Assembly: GCF_006088715.1 (NCBI RefSeq)
Contig: NZ_CP030771.1
Location: 4,846,001 to 4,910,000 of the forward strand
Direction of reading: 5' to 3'
Origin: Streptomyces sp. YIM 121038
GTDB taxonomy: Bacteria; Actinomycetota; Actinomycetes; Streptomycetales; Streptomycetaceae
Length of the DNA: 64,000 nucleotides
Both the position numbers and the translations under genes were made by a program. Positions 36,642 to 44,600 of this stretch are shown piece after piece. Under the pieces are notes generated by a model, which saw only the letters and a list, made by a program, of their open reading frames with translations, had not been told where the DNA came from and did not search any database. The first letter of the stretch is position 1; each line of letters begins with the position of its first letter.

Positions 36642-38603
36642 TCAGCCACCCGCGGCGACCAGTTCCTCCACCGCGTCGTGCCTGATCCGGCCCTCCGGTA
36701 TGCCCACGTCCCGCAGCGCGTCGACACCGCTGCGGATCATTCCGGGCGGGCCTGACAGATACGCGTCGTACTCGTTCCACGGGCCGTACTCGCGCACGGC
36801 GTCCGGCAGCTGCGCGCGCGTGTCGACGACTGGGCGGACGGCCAGCCAGGGGTGCGTCCGCTGGAGCCGCAGCATGGTGTCGATGTCGTACAGGTCGTGG
36901 TTGGTGCGGGCGCCGTAGAAGACTTCGACGGGGCGCCGTCTGCCGTGCTCGGCGACGTCCTCCACGAGGGCTTTGATGGGGGCGATGCCGGTTCCGCCGC
37001 CGAGACAGAGCAGCCCGCTGTCCGTGCTGTGGTCGACGGTCATGGAGCCGGACGGCGGCCCGAGCCTGAGCACGTCACCGGGGCGCGCGTGGTGCACCAG
37101 CGCGTTGGAGACCCAGCCCGCCGGGACCGCCTTGACGTGGAAGGAGAGCAGCCCGTCGGAGCGCGGCGCCGAAGCGAAGGAGTAGTGCCGCCAGATGCGC
37201 GGCCACCACGGCGTCTCCAGGCTCGTGTACTGCCCGGCGAGGAAGGGGTAGGGCTGGTCCGGGCGGACGGTGATGACGGCGATGTCGGACGTCCGCAGGT
37301 CGTGCGAGACCACCTCGGCGTACCACCAGGCCGGTGCGCGCAGCTCGTCCTCGGCCGCCGCGTCGATCATCACCTGGGAGATCGTCGTGTACGTACGGAC
37401 CCACGCGGCCTCGGTGTCGTCGTCCCAGACCGCGCTCGCGTACCGGCTCAGCGCCCCGATCAGACACTCCCCGACGGCCGGGTAGTGCTCGGACTGCGTG
37501 CCGTACTTGCGGTGCCCGCGACCGAGGTTGCGCAGGTAGTCGACGAGGACGTCGGCCTGGTCGATGTGTTCCGCGGCGGTCAGCAGGGCCGTCAGAAGCC
37601 GGTCGCGCTGGGTGTCCATCGCCGCGGGGAACAGCGCGCGCAGGTCGGGGTGGCGGGTGAAGAGCAGCGCGTAGAAGTACGAGGTGACTTTGTCGGCGAT
37701 GGGGGCGATCTCGGCCATGGTGCGCTGGATGAGAACGGCGTCGGGGGACGGGGCCGGCTCGGGAGAGGCCTTGGGGAGGTCGGGGTGGGCTGGGGCGTTG
37801 GCTGCCGGGGACGCGCCTGCTTGGGCGTCGGCTTCCGGGGACGCGCCTGCTGCGGTCGGAGCGTTGCCTTCCGGGCCTCTGCCCCGTGTGGTCTGAGCGC
37901 CGCCGCTGCCGCCTATGGCGGGAGCGGCGAATTCCGCGCCCGCGTCCTCCACGGCCGGAACGCTAGCTTCCAGAGCCACGCTTCCTGCGGCCGGAACGCT
38001 GACTTCCGGAGTCACGCTCCCTGCGGACGGAGCGCCGACTCCCGGGCCCGCGTCCTCCGTAGCCTTCACGTCCGCGGCAGCCGGAGCTGTGTCCACGGCG
38101 TCGGGCACCGGAGGCCTGGCCCCGTCTTCGGGAGCCGGAAGCGTAGCCGTGCCGCTGCCCGGCGCGGCAACGCCGGTGCCTCCGGAACTGGTTGGCGTGC
38201 GCCCTGCCACCGTCCACCACGAAGTCTCAGCAGCCGTACGGAAGGACGTGTCGGGCGTGGGCTCCTGGGCAGTTGCCGCTGCTTCCGGGACCGGCTCGGG
38301 AGTCGGTCCCGGCGCGGCGAACCGGGCAGGCGGTATTCGCCCCGCCTCGGCTTCGGCAGGCCCGGCGGCCGGTCTGCCGAGGGGCCGTATGGTCGCTACG
38401 CGCCGCCCCTCGGGCACTTGGCGGTGCGTGCGCTCACGGCCCTCCGGGCCCTCATGGCCCGGCTCGGCATGCTCCGCGCTGTCCGCGCCCTCGTCGGCGG
38501 CAGCCGTCTCCTCCGGCCGCTCCGGCGGCCTCCGTGGCGTGAACCAGTTACCGCCGTGCCCGGAAGTGCCGTTGCCCGCCGACGTGGTGGTCGGAGCGTC
38601 CAT
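36642..38603 (-). CDS. Flavohemoprotein-like globin/reductase with a long disordered N-terminus
   Basis: About 653 residues. Residues 1-285 are Ala, Pro, Gly and Glu-rich with degenerate repeats and no visible fold. A globin domain follows (about 286-420): the B helix FYALLF, and the proximal haem histidine in LGRGHRKYG. Then comes an FAD/NAD reductase: RHYSFAS near residue 471, GGGTGIAPI near 537. This is the flavohemoglobin plan, used for NO dioxygenation, but with a much longer N-terminus. ATG 38603 follows GAGGCACAG; ATG 38624 is also possible. Confidence 0.87.
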   Translation of the reverse strand: MDAPTTTSAGNGTSGHGGNWFTPRRPPERPEETAAADEGADSAEHAEPGHEGPEGRERTHRQVPEGRRVATIRPLGRPAAGPAEAEAGRIPPARFAAPGPTPEPVPEAAATAQEPTPDTSFRTAAETSWWTVAGRTPTSSGGTGVAAPGSGTATLPAPEDGARPPVPDAVDTAPAAADVKATEDAGPGVGAPSAGSVTPEVSVPAAGSVALEASVPAVEDAGAEFAAPAIGGSGGAQTTRGRGPEGNAPTAAGASPEADAQAGASPAANAPAHPDLPKASPEPAPSPDAVLIQRTMAEIAPIADKVTSYFYALLFTRHPDLRALFPAAMDTQRDRLLTALLTAAEHIDQADVLVDYLRNLGRGHRKYGTQSEHYPAVGECLIGALSRYASAVWDDDTEAAWVRTYTTISQVMIDAAAEDELRAPAWWYAEVVSHDLRTSDIAVITVRPDQPYPFLAGQYTSLETPWWPRIWRHYSFASAPRSDGLLSFHVKAVPAGWVSNALVHHARPGDVLRLGPPSGSMTVDHSTDSGLLCLGGGTGIAPIKALVEDVAEHGRRRPVEVFYGARTNHDLYDIDTMLRLQRTHPWLAVRPVVDTRAQLPDAVREYGPWNEYDAYLSGPPGMIRSGVDALRDVGIPEGRIRHDAVEELVAAGG

Positions 38604-38973
38604 GCTGTGCCTCGCCTCGAACATCTCTCAGTCGGTCCGCGCACTTCCTCACCGGAAGGTGCCTGCTTTCCCGCCCTGCCTCGGCAACCCATGTTGATCA
38701 CATTGAACCCTGACGCCCCACGCTTTACGGACAAGTAGGGAAAGATGTGACATTGGCCGCAGTCACCTCTCCCGCAGCATCGCATCCACGCCCGTCGTGC
38801 GGGGCCCTTAGCCGGAAGAACGGGTTCTCGATCTCTTTACCCCGTTAAACTTTGCCGATCCGTGCGCGCCTCCAGGGGTGCGTCTCCCGCTCGCCCAGCG
38901 CGCACCGAATCCCACCCGGCTTGAACCGGACTCGACCATACCGGCACCCGTCGAACACACAAGTGCCCTTCTT
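38604..38973. other. Region upstream of the flavohemoprotein gene
   Basis: No gene is supported. It has a lower GC stretch at 38690-38760 (TTGATCACATTGAACCC, GGGAAAGATGTGACATT) where the promoter should be. AAGATG next to TGACATT recalls half of an NsrR-type site, but the match is too short to claim. Confidence 0.35.
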
Positions 38974-39645
38974 TCATTCGGAATTCTGGGGTCCACCCTC
39001 TCCGACTGCTTCCCTCACCGAAGCGCGCACCAACGCGTACGCCTGTCGCAGATCCCGCCCGACGTAGGAGTGAGTGGCCAGGTCGACCAGCCGCGCATCC
39101 GCGTTGACCGCGACCGAAACCGGCACCGCGGCGAACAGATCCAGGTCGGAGAGCGAGTCGCCATAGGCAACGCAGTCGGCCCGGTCCACGCCGAACTCTT
39201 CACAGAGCCGGTTCGCGACCTTCACCTTGGCCGCCGCGTTGAGGATGCCCGTGGGGTCCACGGGCTCGCGGAACGGCACCGAGGGGAAGCGGGAGCCGAG
39301 CGCGGCGTGGGCGCCCCAGCCGAGCAGACGCTCGACGAAGAACGAGGGCGAGAGCGAGACCACGGCGCAGTAGTCGCCGTTCGCCCGGATCTCGGCCCAG
39401 GTGTCCTGGATGCCGGACAACCAGGGCGCACCGTCGAAGGCCGTCCCCACATGGGCGTCCGTGAGATCCGCCCACAGCCCGTGGACCCGTACTCCGTACT
39501 GAGCCGAATCGATACGACCCGAGACGAAATCCCGTTCAAGTGCGGCTATTTCTTGCTCCAGCCCCAGTTGCCGGGAAATCTCCACAGGTGCCGCCGTGCC
39601 GTACAGCAGCGTTCCATCCAGGTCGAAGAGGTGTAGACGTGCCAT
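38974..39645 (-). CDS. HAD family phosphatase (SerB-like)
   Basis: About 223 residues. Motif I is LHLFDLDGTLLYG, a helical C1 cap follows, motif II is VVSLSPS, and the C-terminal motif is VAYGDSLSDLDLF. This is the layout of HAD subfamily IB phosphatases, including phosphoserine phosphatase-like enzymes. Its transcript is probably leaderless: TAGCCT on the minus strand (39654-39659) ends 8 bases before the ATG. Divergent from the parS-linked membrane protein. Confidence 0.87.
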   Translation of the reverse strand: MARLHLFDLDGTLLYGTAAPVEISRQLGLEQEIAALERDFVSGRIDSAQYGVRVHGLWADLTDAHVGTAFDGAPWLSGIQDTWAEIRANGDYCAVVSLSPSFFVERLLGWGAHAALGSRFPSVPFREPVDPTGILNAAAKVKVANRLCEEFGVDRADCVAYGDSLSDLDLFAAVPVSVAVNADARLVDLATHSYVGRDLRQAYALVRASVREAVGEGGPQNSE

Positions 39646-39653
39646 GTACGCCG

Positions 39654-39659
39654 AGGCTA
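39654..39659 (-). promoter_or_regulatory. Probable -10 element of HAD gene
   Basis: TAGCCT on the minus strand, 8 bases upstream of ATG 39645, with no ribosome site in between. Consistent with a leaderless transcript. Confidence 0.4.
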
Positions 39660-39713
39660 GTACCCGCGGTTACTCCCGCTGTCAGACGCCGTGGTCCGCC
39701 GCTCCCGGCACGG

Positions 39714-39729
39714 TGTTTCACGTGAAACT
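39714..39729. other. parS: parS site at the start of the membrane-protein gene
   Basis: TGTTTCACGTGAAACT, 15 of 16 bases match the consensus. Its central CACGTG includes the GTG start of the next gene. Confidence 0.85.
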
Positions 39730-40303
39730 ACGTCGTCCCGCACGCCGGGCCACCCTCGTTGTCCATGTCGCCGCCTCGGCGGGCTGGCTCGGGCTCACCC
39801 TCGGGCTGCTCGCGCTCGCCACGGCCGCGATCACCACCGACTCCCACCCGACCATTGAGGCCTCCGTCCGTGCGATGAAGGTCTTCACCGACTGGCTCGT
39901 CCTCCCCCTGGCACTCCTCACCCTGCTGAGCGGCCTGCTGCTCTCACTCGGTACGTCCTGGGGGCTCGCCCGCCATCGCTGGGTGTACACGAAGTTCTGG
40001 CTGACGCTGGCGACGACGGCCGCGTCGACCTTCGCGCTACGGCCGGGGATCAACGAAGCGGTCGCGACCGTGTCCGCAGGGGACGCCCTGGCCAGTTCGA
40101 CCGACCTCATCATGGGACCGATCGTCTCCCTCAGCGCTTACCTCTTCATGACGGTCATCTCCGTGCTCAAGCCCTGGGGGCCGACCCGGCGGGGCCGCCG
40201 CCTGCGCGCCGCTCACCAGCGTGGCCAGAGGAAACTTGGCGAAAAGCAACGTGCTTCTCCCCACAAAGAGGTGGACGCCGAGGTCATGCGTCAGACAGCC
40301 TGA
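39722..40303 (+). CDS. Membrane protein of unknown function (DUF2269-like layout)
   Basis: About 193 residues with four membrane helices: VVHVAASAGWLGLTLGLLALAT, WLVLPLALLTLLSGLLLSL, FWLTLATTAASTFAL and a last one near SLSAYLFMTVISVLKPW. GTG 39722 in the parS centre, GTG 39713 at its left edge, and ATG 39643 are all in frame; the first is preferred because the other two add parS-encoded or promoter residues. No ribosome site is visible. Function unknown. Confidence 0.75.
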   Translation: MKLRRPARRATLVVHVAASAGWLGLTLGLLALATAAITTDSHPTIEASVRAMKVFTDWLVLPLALLTLLSGLLLSLGTSWGLARHRWVYTKFWLTLATTAASTFALRPGINEAVATVSAGDALASSTDLIMGPIVSLSAYLFMTVISVLKPWGPTRRGRRLRAAHQRGQRKLGEKQRASPHKEVDAEVMRQTA

Positions 40304-40308
40304 CCCGC

Positions 40309-41187
40309 GTGTCGACACCTTCCCTCTCCGCACTGCCCATCCGCAGGCTCACGCCCCGCGACCTCACCGCCTGTGCCGATCTGTCCGAGGACCGCGGCTG
40401 GCCCCGCGAGGAACACAAATGGGGGCTGCTGCTCTCGGCCGGGACGGGCTACGGCATCGACGACCCCGACGGCCCCGGCCTCATCGCCGCGTGCGTCGTG
40501 ACGCAGTACGGACCGTACGAGAACCCAGGACTGTCGGCGATCGGCATGGTGCTGGTCGCCGAACGGCACTCCCGCAAGGGCATCGGCCGCCGTCTGATGC
40601 GCTCCGTCATCGAGGGCGCGGGCACCACCCCGCTGACCCTGCACGCGACGCCCAACGGCCGCCCCCTCTACGAAGAGCTCGGCTTCAAGACGACCGGCCG
40701 CGCCGAAATGGTCCGCGGCCGCTTCACCGTCGACGGCTCGGACGCACAGGCGCCGGGCATCGCCACCCGGGCGGCGACCGCGGAGGACCTGCCCACCCTG
40801 GTCCGGCTCGACACAGAGGTCTTCGGCCTCGACCGCACCCACATCATCACCCGCCTCCCTGCCTTCACCGATCAGCTACGGGTCGCGGAGGCGGACGGCG
40901 AGATCATCGGCTACGCGGGGGCCTGGCCGAACATGGAGACCCACGTCGTCGGCCCGCTGATCGCCCGGGACACGGAGACGGCCAAGGCGCTCATCGCCTC
41001 GCTCGGCGCCCGTACCGACCGCCCGCTGCGCACGGACATCGACGTCCGCCACGAGGAACTGCTCGCGTGGGTGAAGGCTCACGGTCTGGAGTCCATCGCC
41101 TTCAACTCCGTGATGACGTACGGCATCCCGGAGCTGCTCGGTGACTGGACGCGCCGGTTCGCCCCGCTGACGGTGGCGGCGGGCTGA
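40309..41187 (+). CDS. GNAT family acetyltransferase with two GNAT-like domains
   Basis: About 292 residues. The first domain (10-135) has the acetyl-CoA pyrophosphate loop in GMVLVAERHSRKGIGRRLM and a terminal LYEELGFKTTGR. The second domain (150-285) is a degenerate GNAT fold with EVFGLDRTHIITRLP but no clear Q/RXXGXG/A. The substrate is unknown. It begins 6 bases after the membrane-protein stop, so the pair is probably co-transcribed. A strong terminator follows. Confidence 0.87.
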   Translation: MSTPSLSALPIRRLTPRDLTACADLSEDRGWPREEHKWGLLLSAGTGYGIDDPDGPGLIAACVVTQYGPYENPGLSAIGMVLVAERHSRKGIGRRLMRSVIEGAGTTPLTLHATPNGRPLYEELGFKTTGRAEMVRGRFTVDGSDAQAPGIATRAATAEDLPTLVRLDTEVFGLDRTHIITRLPAFTDQLRVAEADGEIIGYAGAWPNMETHVVGPLIARDTETAKALIASLGARTDRPLRTDIDVRHEELLAWVKAHGLESIAFNSVMTYGIPELLGDWTRRFAPLTVAAG

Positions 41188-41211
41188 GCGCGTAGGGCCG
41201 CTTCCACGCCG

Positions 41212-41259
41212 AAGCCCGCCCTCACCTGCCGTGACTCTTCCGGCGGTGAGGGCGGGCTT
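41212..41259. terminator. Bidirectional terminator
   Basis: A perfect 15-base stem (41212-41226 with 41245-41259, AAGCCCGCCCTCACC) and an 18-base loop lie between the convergent GNAT gene and the HbpS-like gene. Stems begin with AA and end with TTT, so it can work both ways. Confidence 0.88.
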
Positions 41260-41300
41260 TCCGTTGGGCCCCGGTCGGGCCCGGTGAGGTGAGGCAGGGG

Positions 41301-41732
41301 TTAGACGAGGGCCTCCACGGCCGTCGTCGCGAATCCGTGGTCCTGCTCCGGGGCGCCACCACCGACACCGATGGCGCCGATGAGACGGCCGTCGCGGTGG
41401 ACGGGCACGCCACCCGCGATGAACAGCAGCGGCCGGTCGAGGGCCGTCGGCAGCGTGTGGAAGAGGCCGCCGGGCTGGACGGCGTCCACGAGGTCGGCGG
41501 TCGGGGTGTTCAGCTGGAGCGCGGTGTACGCCTTGCGCGTGCTGGTCTCGCCGGCGATCAGCACCGCCCGGTCGTCACGCCGGAAGGCGAGGAGATGGCC
41601 ACCGGCGTCGAGGACGGTGACGCTGACGTGGACTCCGGCGGCGTCGGCGGCGCGGTGTGCGGCGCTCACGAGGGCCTCGGCGTCGGAGATGGTCAGCGGG
41701 GCGACAGCGATGGGGGCGGGGGTGGTGCTCAC
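41301..41732 (-). CDS. GlcG/HbpS-like heme-binding domain protein
   Basis: About 143 residues of the PF03928 (GlcG/HbpS) family. Marks are TISDAEALVSAAHRAADAAGVHVSVTVLDAGGHLLAFRRDD, ETSTRKAYTALQL and GAIGVGGGAPEQDHGFATTAV. HbpS of S. reticuli binds haem and interacts with a sensor kinase, but most family members have no proven role. No signal peptide here, so it is probably cytosolic. Upstream on the same strand is the MFS exporter, 84 bases away. Confidence 0.85.
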   Translation of the reverse strand: MSTTPAPIAVAPLTISDAEALVSAAHRAADAAGVHVSVTVLDAGGHLLAFRRDDRAVLIAGETSTRKAYTALQLNTPTADLVDAVQPGGLFHTLPTALDRPLLFIAGGVPVHRDGRLIGAIGVGGGAPEQDHGFATTAVEALV

Positions 41733-41816
41733 GAGGAGTCTCTCCTTGGTGGAACGGTGTTTCGGTGAGGCCCCTCGCCCCGGGCCAGTGGAAGCCGGGG
41801 CGAGGGAGGCTTGGGG

Positions 41817-43028
41817 TCAGTGGTGGGCGGCCGCCACGTGCTCGGGCACGGGGGTGGCGCCGGTGACGACCTTGGTGGGCGCGGGGGACCGGCGCTCCAG
41901 CGCCGCCGACAGGAAGGCGAGGACCAGGGCGGACGCGGCGAGCACGGCACCGACCCAGTTCGGAGCGGTGTAACCGAGGCCCGCGGAGATCACGATGCCG
42001 CCGAGCCAGGCCGACAGGGCGTTGCCCAGGTTGAAGGCGCCGATGTTGACGGCGGAGGCGAGCGTGGGCGCTCCGGAGGCCTGGTCGAGGACCCGCTTCT
42101 GCAGCGGCGGCACGGTGGCGAAGCCCAGGGCGCCGATCAGCATGATGGTCACGGCCGAAGCGATCTTGTTGTGCGCGGTGAGCGTGAAGACACCGAGGAC
42201 GAGGGCCAGCGAGCCGAGCGAGACGTACAGCATGGGCATCAGCGCGCGGTCCGCGAACCGGCCGCCGATCAGGTTGCCGGCAACCATGCCGAGGCCGAAC
42301 AGGACGAGCAGCCAGGTCACGGAGGACTCCGAGTAGCCGGCGACCTCCGTCATCATCGGCGTGATGTAGGTGATGGCCGCGAACACGCCGCCGAAGCCGA
42401 GCACGGTCATCGCCATGGCGAGCAGCACCTGCACGTTGCGGAACGCGCCGATCTCCTGGCGCAGGCTCACACCCGCGGGCTTGGGCAGGTCCGGTACGAG
42501 CTTGGCGACACCGACGAGGCCGACCACACCCAGGGCGGCGACGATGACGAAGGTGATCCGCCAGCCGATGGCCTGGCCGACGAACGTACCCAGCGGGACG
42601 CCGACCACATTGGCCACGGTCAGACCCGAGAACATGGTGGCGATGGCCCCGGCCTTCTTCTCGGGGGCGACCAGCTCGGCCGCGACGACCGAGCCGATGC
42701 CGAAGAAGGCACCGTGGGCGAGGGAGGCGACGACGCGTCCGGCGAGCATCACGCCGAAGGCCGGTGCGACGGCCGAGAGCAGATTGCCCGCGATGAACAG
42801 GCCCATCAGCAGCATGAGCATCCGCTTCCGCGAGATGCGGGTGCCGAGGGCGGTCATCAGCGGGGCACCCAGCACGACGCCCAGGGCGTAGCCGGTCACG
42901 AGGAACCCTGCCGTGGGGATGGAGACGTCGAAGTCACCCGCGACCTCGGGAAGGAGTCCCATGATCACGAACTCGGTGGTCCCGATTCCGAAGGCCCCGA
43001 TCGCTAGGGCCAGAAGCGCGAGAGGCAT
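41817..43028 (-). CDS. MFS transporter (AraJ/Cmx-type drug exporter)
   Basis: About 403 residues and 12 membrane helices. It starts with MPLALLALAIGAFGIGTTEFVIMGLLPEVAGDF, the signature of DHA1-type exporters such as Cmx and AraJ. The cytoplasmic loop 2-3 holds GAPLMTALGTRISRKRML. AAGG lies 8 bases before ATG 43028; the frame extends upstream without support. It is divergent from a MarR-family gene, the usual arrangement for an exporter controlled by its neighbour. Confidence 0.9.
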   Translation of the reverse strand: MPLALLALAIGAFGIGTTEFVIMGLLPEVAGDFDVSIPTAGFLVTGYALGVVLGAPLMTALGTRISRKRMLMLLMGLFIAGNLLSAVAPAFGVMLAGRVVASLAHGAFFGIGSVVAAELVAPEKKAGAIATMFSGLTVANVVGVPLGTFVGQAIGWRITFVIVAALGVVGLVGVAKLVPDLPKPAGVSLRQEIGAFRNVQVLLAMAMTVLGFGGVFAAITYITPMMTEVAGYSESSVTWLLVLFGLGMVAGNLIGGRFADRALMPMLYVSLGSLALVLGVFTLTAHNKIASAVTIMLIGALGFATVPPLQKRVLDQASGAPTLASAVNIGAFNLGNALSAWLGGIVISAGLGYTAPNWVGAVLAASALVLAFLSAALERRSPAPTKVVTGATPVPEHVAAAHH

Positions 43029-43047
43029 GGAGCTACCTTCCAAACGA

Positions 43048-43117
43048 TTGCGGGAGCGCTTAACGTGCGTCCACAATAGTTGCAGGCGCGGGTTAATTGC
43101 AAGCGCTGGATATTGCA
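43048..43117. promoter_or_regulatory. Possible MarR operators between MFS and marR genes
   Basis: TTGCA occurs at 43080-43084, 43097-43101 and 43113-43117, and TTGCG at 43048-43052. The first two are followed by RGCGC; the middle copy is part of the palindrome TTGCAA. Repeats at 16-17 bases in the divergent promoter suggest binding sites for the MarR protein. Confidence 0.4.
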
Positions 43118-43173
43118 GCAGTGGACTATCCTGGACGCAGCCGCTCTGGGACGCAGGAAGACGGAGGAACGCC

Positions 43174-43632
43174 ATGACAGCGACCGACCCCGCACTCACC
43201 GCGCTGGCCCAGGGCTGGTGCGCGCTCTCCCTGCTCCACGGGAAGATCGAGTCCCATGTGGAGCGGGCACTCCAGGCCAAGCACGGCCTGAGCGTGCGGG
43301 AGTACAGCCTGCTCGACGTGCTCAGCCGCCAGCACGACGGCGAGGGCGGCCATCTGCAGATGAAGCAGGTCGCCGATGCCGTGGTCCTCAGCCAGAGCGC
43401 CACCACCCGCCTGGTCACCCGGCTCGAGGAGCGCGGTCTCCTCCTGCGCTATCTGTGCCCCACGGACCGGCGCGGCATCTACACGAACGTCAGCGACAGC
43501 GGCACCCAGCTCCTCGCCGAGGCCCGGCCCACCAACGACGCGGCCCTGCGCGAGGCCCTGGACGAGGCCGCGCAGAACCCTGAGCTCGCCCCGCTGGTCC
43601 GGGTCGTCGAAACGGTGCGCGCGCCTGTGTGA
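43174..43632 (+). CDS. MarR family transcriptional regulator
   Basis: About 152 residues with the winged-helix core of MarR: LSVREYSLLDVLSRQ, MKQVADAVVLSQSATTRLVTRLEERGLLLR and the wing CPTDRRGIYTNVSDSG. GGAGGAAC precedes ATG 43174. Divergent from the MFS exporter and so a likely repressor of it, released by the exported compound or by oxidation. Confidence 0.9.
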   Translation: MTATDPALTALAQGWCALSLLHGKIESHVERALQAKHGLSVREYSLLDVLSRQHDGEGGHLQMKQVADAVVLSQSATTRLVTRLEERGLLLRYLCPTDRRGIYTNVSDSGTQLLAEARPTNDAALREALDEAAQNPELAPLVRVVETVRAPV

Positions 43633-43698
43633 GGCACGGCTTGCGTGTGAGGCACAGCTTGCGTGTGAGCCATGGCCTACGTGTGAGCCACGGCCTGT
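43627..43698. repeat. 18-bp tandem repeat, four copies
   Basis: GTGTGAGSCAYRGCYTRC repeats at 43627, 43645, 43663 and 43681, with one to four changes between copies. The marR stop codon is inside the first copy. No function recognised; a further 9-10-base repeat (CCACAGGCC) follows at 43791-43831. Confidence 0.8.
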
Positions 43699-43790
43699 CG
43701 GGCGGCGAGCGTCGGGCGTTGGGCTGAGGGGGCGGGGAGCGCGGTGGAGGGTGCGCGCGGCGAGCGCATGAGCCAGTAGTCGCCTCAGCC

Positions 43791-43831
43791 CGACAGGCCC
43801 CCACAGGCCCCACAGGCCCCACAGGCCCCAG
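43791..43831. repeat. Short 9-bp tandem repeat
   Basis: Three exact copies of CCACAGGCC, preceded by CGACAGGCC. Between marR and the GNAT gene. Confidence 0.75.
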
Positions 43832-43898
43832 ATCATCACGCCAGGGCGGCACCCTCAGGTCACCGCCGACCCCAACCCCTCGGCCAGCCGCCTACGCA

Positions 43899-43904
43899 TA
43901 GGCT
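43899..43904 (+). promoter_or_regulatory. Probable -10 element of a leaderless transcript
   Basis: TAGGCT ends 6 bases before ATG 43911, which has no ribosome site. It resembles the element at 8055. Confidence 0.45.
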
Positions 43905-43910
43905 GCGGCC

Positions 43911-44363
43911 ATGGGAGATCTTGAGATACGACCTGCCGTCGCCGATGACATCCCCGCGATCGTGGCCATGCTGGCGGACGACCCCCTGGGCGCCCAGCGC
44001 GAGTCGCTGGACGACCTCACCCCGTACTTCCCCGCCTTCCAGCGGCTCGCCGAGGACCCGAACCAGCACCTGGTCGTCGCCGTCCGCGAAGGCCGCGTCG
44101 TCGGCACGCTCCAGCTCACGATCATTCCGGGTCTGTCCCGGAAGGGTGCCACGCGGTCGATCATCGAAGCGGTACGCGTGCACGCCGAGGAGCGCGGCAG
44201 CGGCCTCGGCACCCGGTTCATCGAGTGGGCCGTCGATGAATCCCGGCGCCAGGGCTGCCAGTTGGTGCAGCTGACCTCGGACGCGACTCGCACCGACGCC
44301 CATCGCTTCTACGAGCGTCTGGGCTTCACGGCCTCGCACGTGGGCTTCAAGCTCCAGCTCTGA
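43911..44363 (+). CDS. GNAT family acetyltransferase
   Basis: About 150 residues, a single GNAT domain. VVAVREGRVVGTLQLT is the beta-4 strand, EAVRVHAEERGSGLGTRFIEWA holds the acetyl-CoA loop (RGSGLG), and HRFYERLGFTAS closes the fold. Family members of this exact type often acetylate small amines or antibiotics, but the substrate here is unknown. It precedes a hairpin enclosing a parS site. Confidence 0.9.
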   Translation: MGDLEIRPAVADDIPAIVAMLADDPLGAQRESLDDLTPYFPAFQRLAEDPNQHLVVAVREGRVVGTLQLTIIPGLSRKGATRSIIEAVRVHAEERGSGLGTRFIEWAVDESRRQGCQLVQLTSDATRTDAHRFYERLGFTASHVGFKLQL

Positions 44364-44410
44364 AGCGGGCGATGGCGCCTGAACGGCCGCTGCCATACGA
44401 AGCGAAAGGC

Positions 44411-44456
44411 CCAGGTTGTCCTGCTTCGCTGTTTCACGTGAAACAGGACAACCTGG
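44411..44456. terminator. Hairpin downstream of the GNAT gene, with parS in its loop
   Basis: CCAGGTTGTCCTG (44411-44423) is perfectly repeated in inverse at 44444-44456, a 13-base stem. The 20-base loop holds 14 of the 16 bases of a perfect parS, whose last two bases are part of the right arm. Probable terminator for the GNAT gene ending at 44363. Confidence 0.7.
44430..44445. other. parS: parS site, perfect match
   Basis: TGTTTCACGTGAAACA, identical to the Streptomyces parS consensus, between convergent genes and inside a hairpin loop. Confidence 0.95.
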
Positions 44457-44477
44457 CCTGCGTCTCCGCGATCGCCC

Positions 44478-44541
44478 CTTGTCCACGCGGTCGGCCCTTG
44501 ACCACGCGGTCGGCCCTTGACCACGCGGTCGGCCCTTGACC
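44478..44541. repeat. 19-bp tandem repeat, three and a half copies
   Basis: CTTGACCACGCGGTCGGCC repeats at 44478 (with T for A at the fifth base), 44497 and 44516, with a partial copy at 44535. The first copy contains TTGTCCACG, one base from a DnaA box. A second repeat, CGCAGTCAGTTCCTG, occurs at 44558 and 44578. Confidence 0.8.
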
Positions 44542-44600
44542 GCAATCGCCTCTTGGCCGCAGTCAGTTCCTGTTGATCGCAGTCAGTTCCTGGTCGCGGA

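Noticed and set aside
38690..38760. NsrR or nitric-oxide-response operator upstream of the flavohemoprotein gene
   Set aside because: Only a six-base match to known sites; not enough to claim.
39643..40303. Upstream ATG start for the membrane protein at 39722
   Set aside because: It would overlap the divergent HAD start and add residues with no conserved look; the parS would then be inside the coding region.
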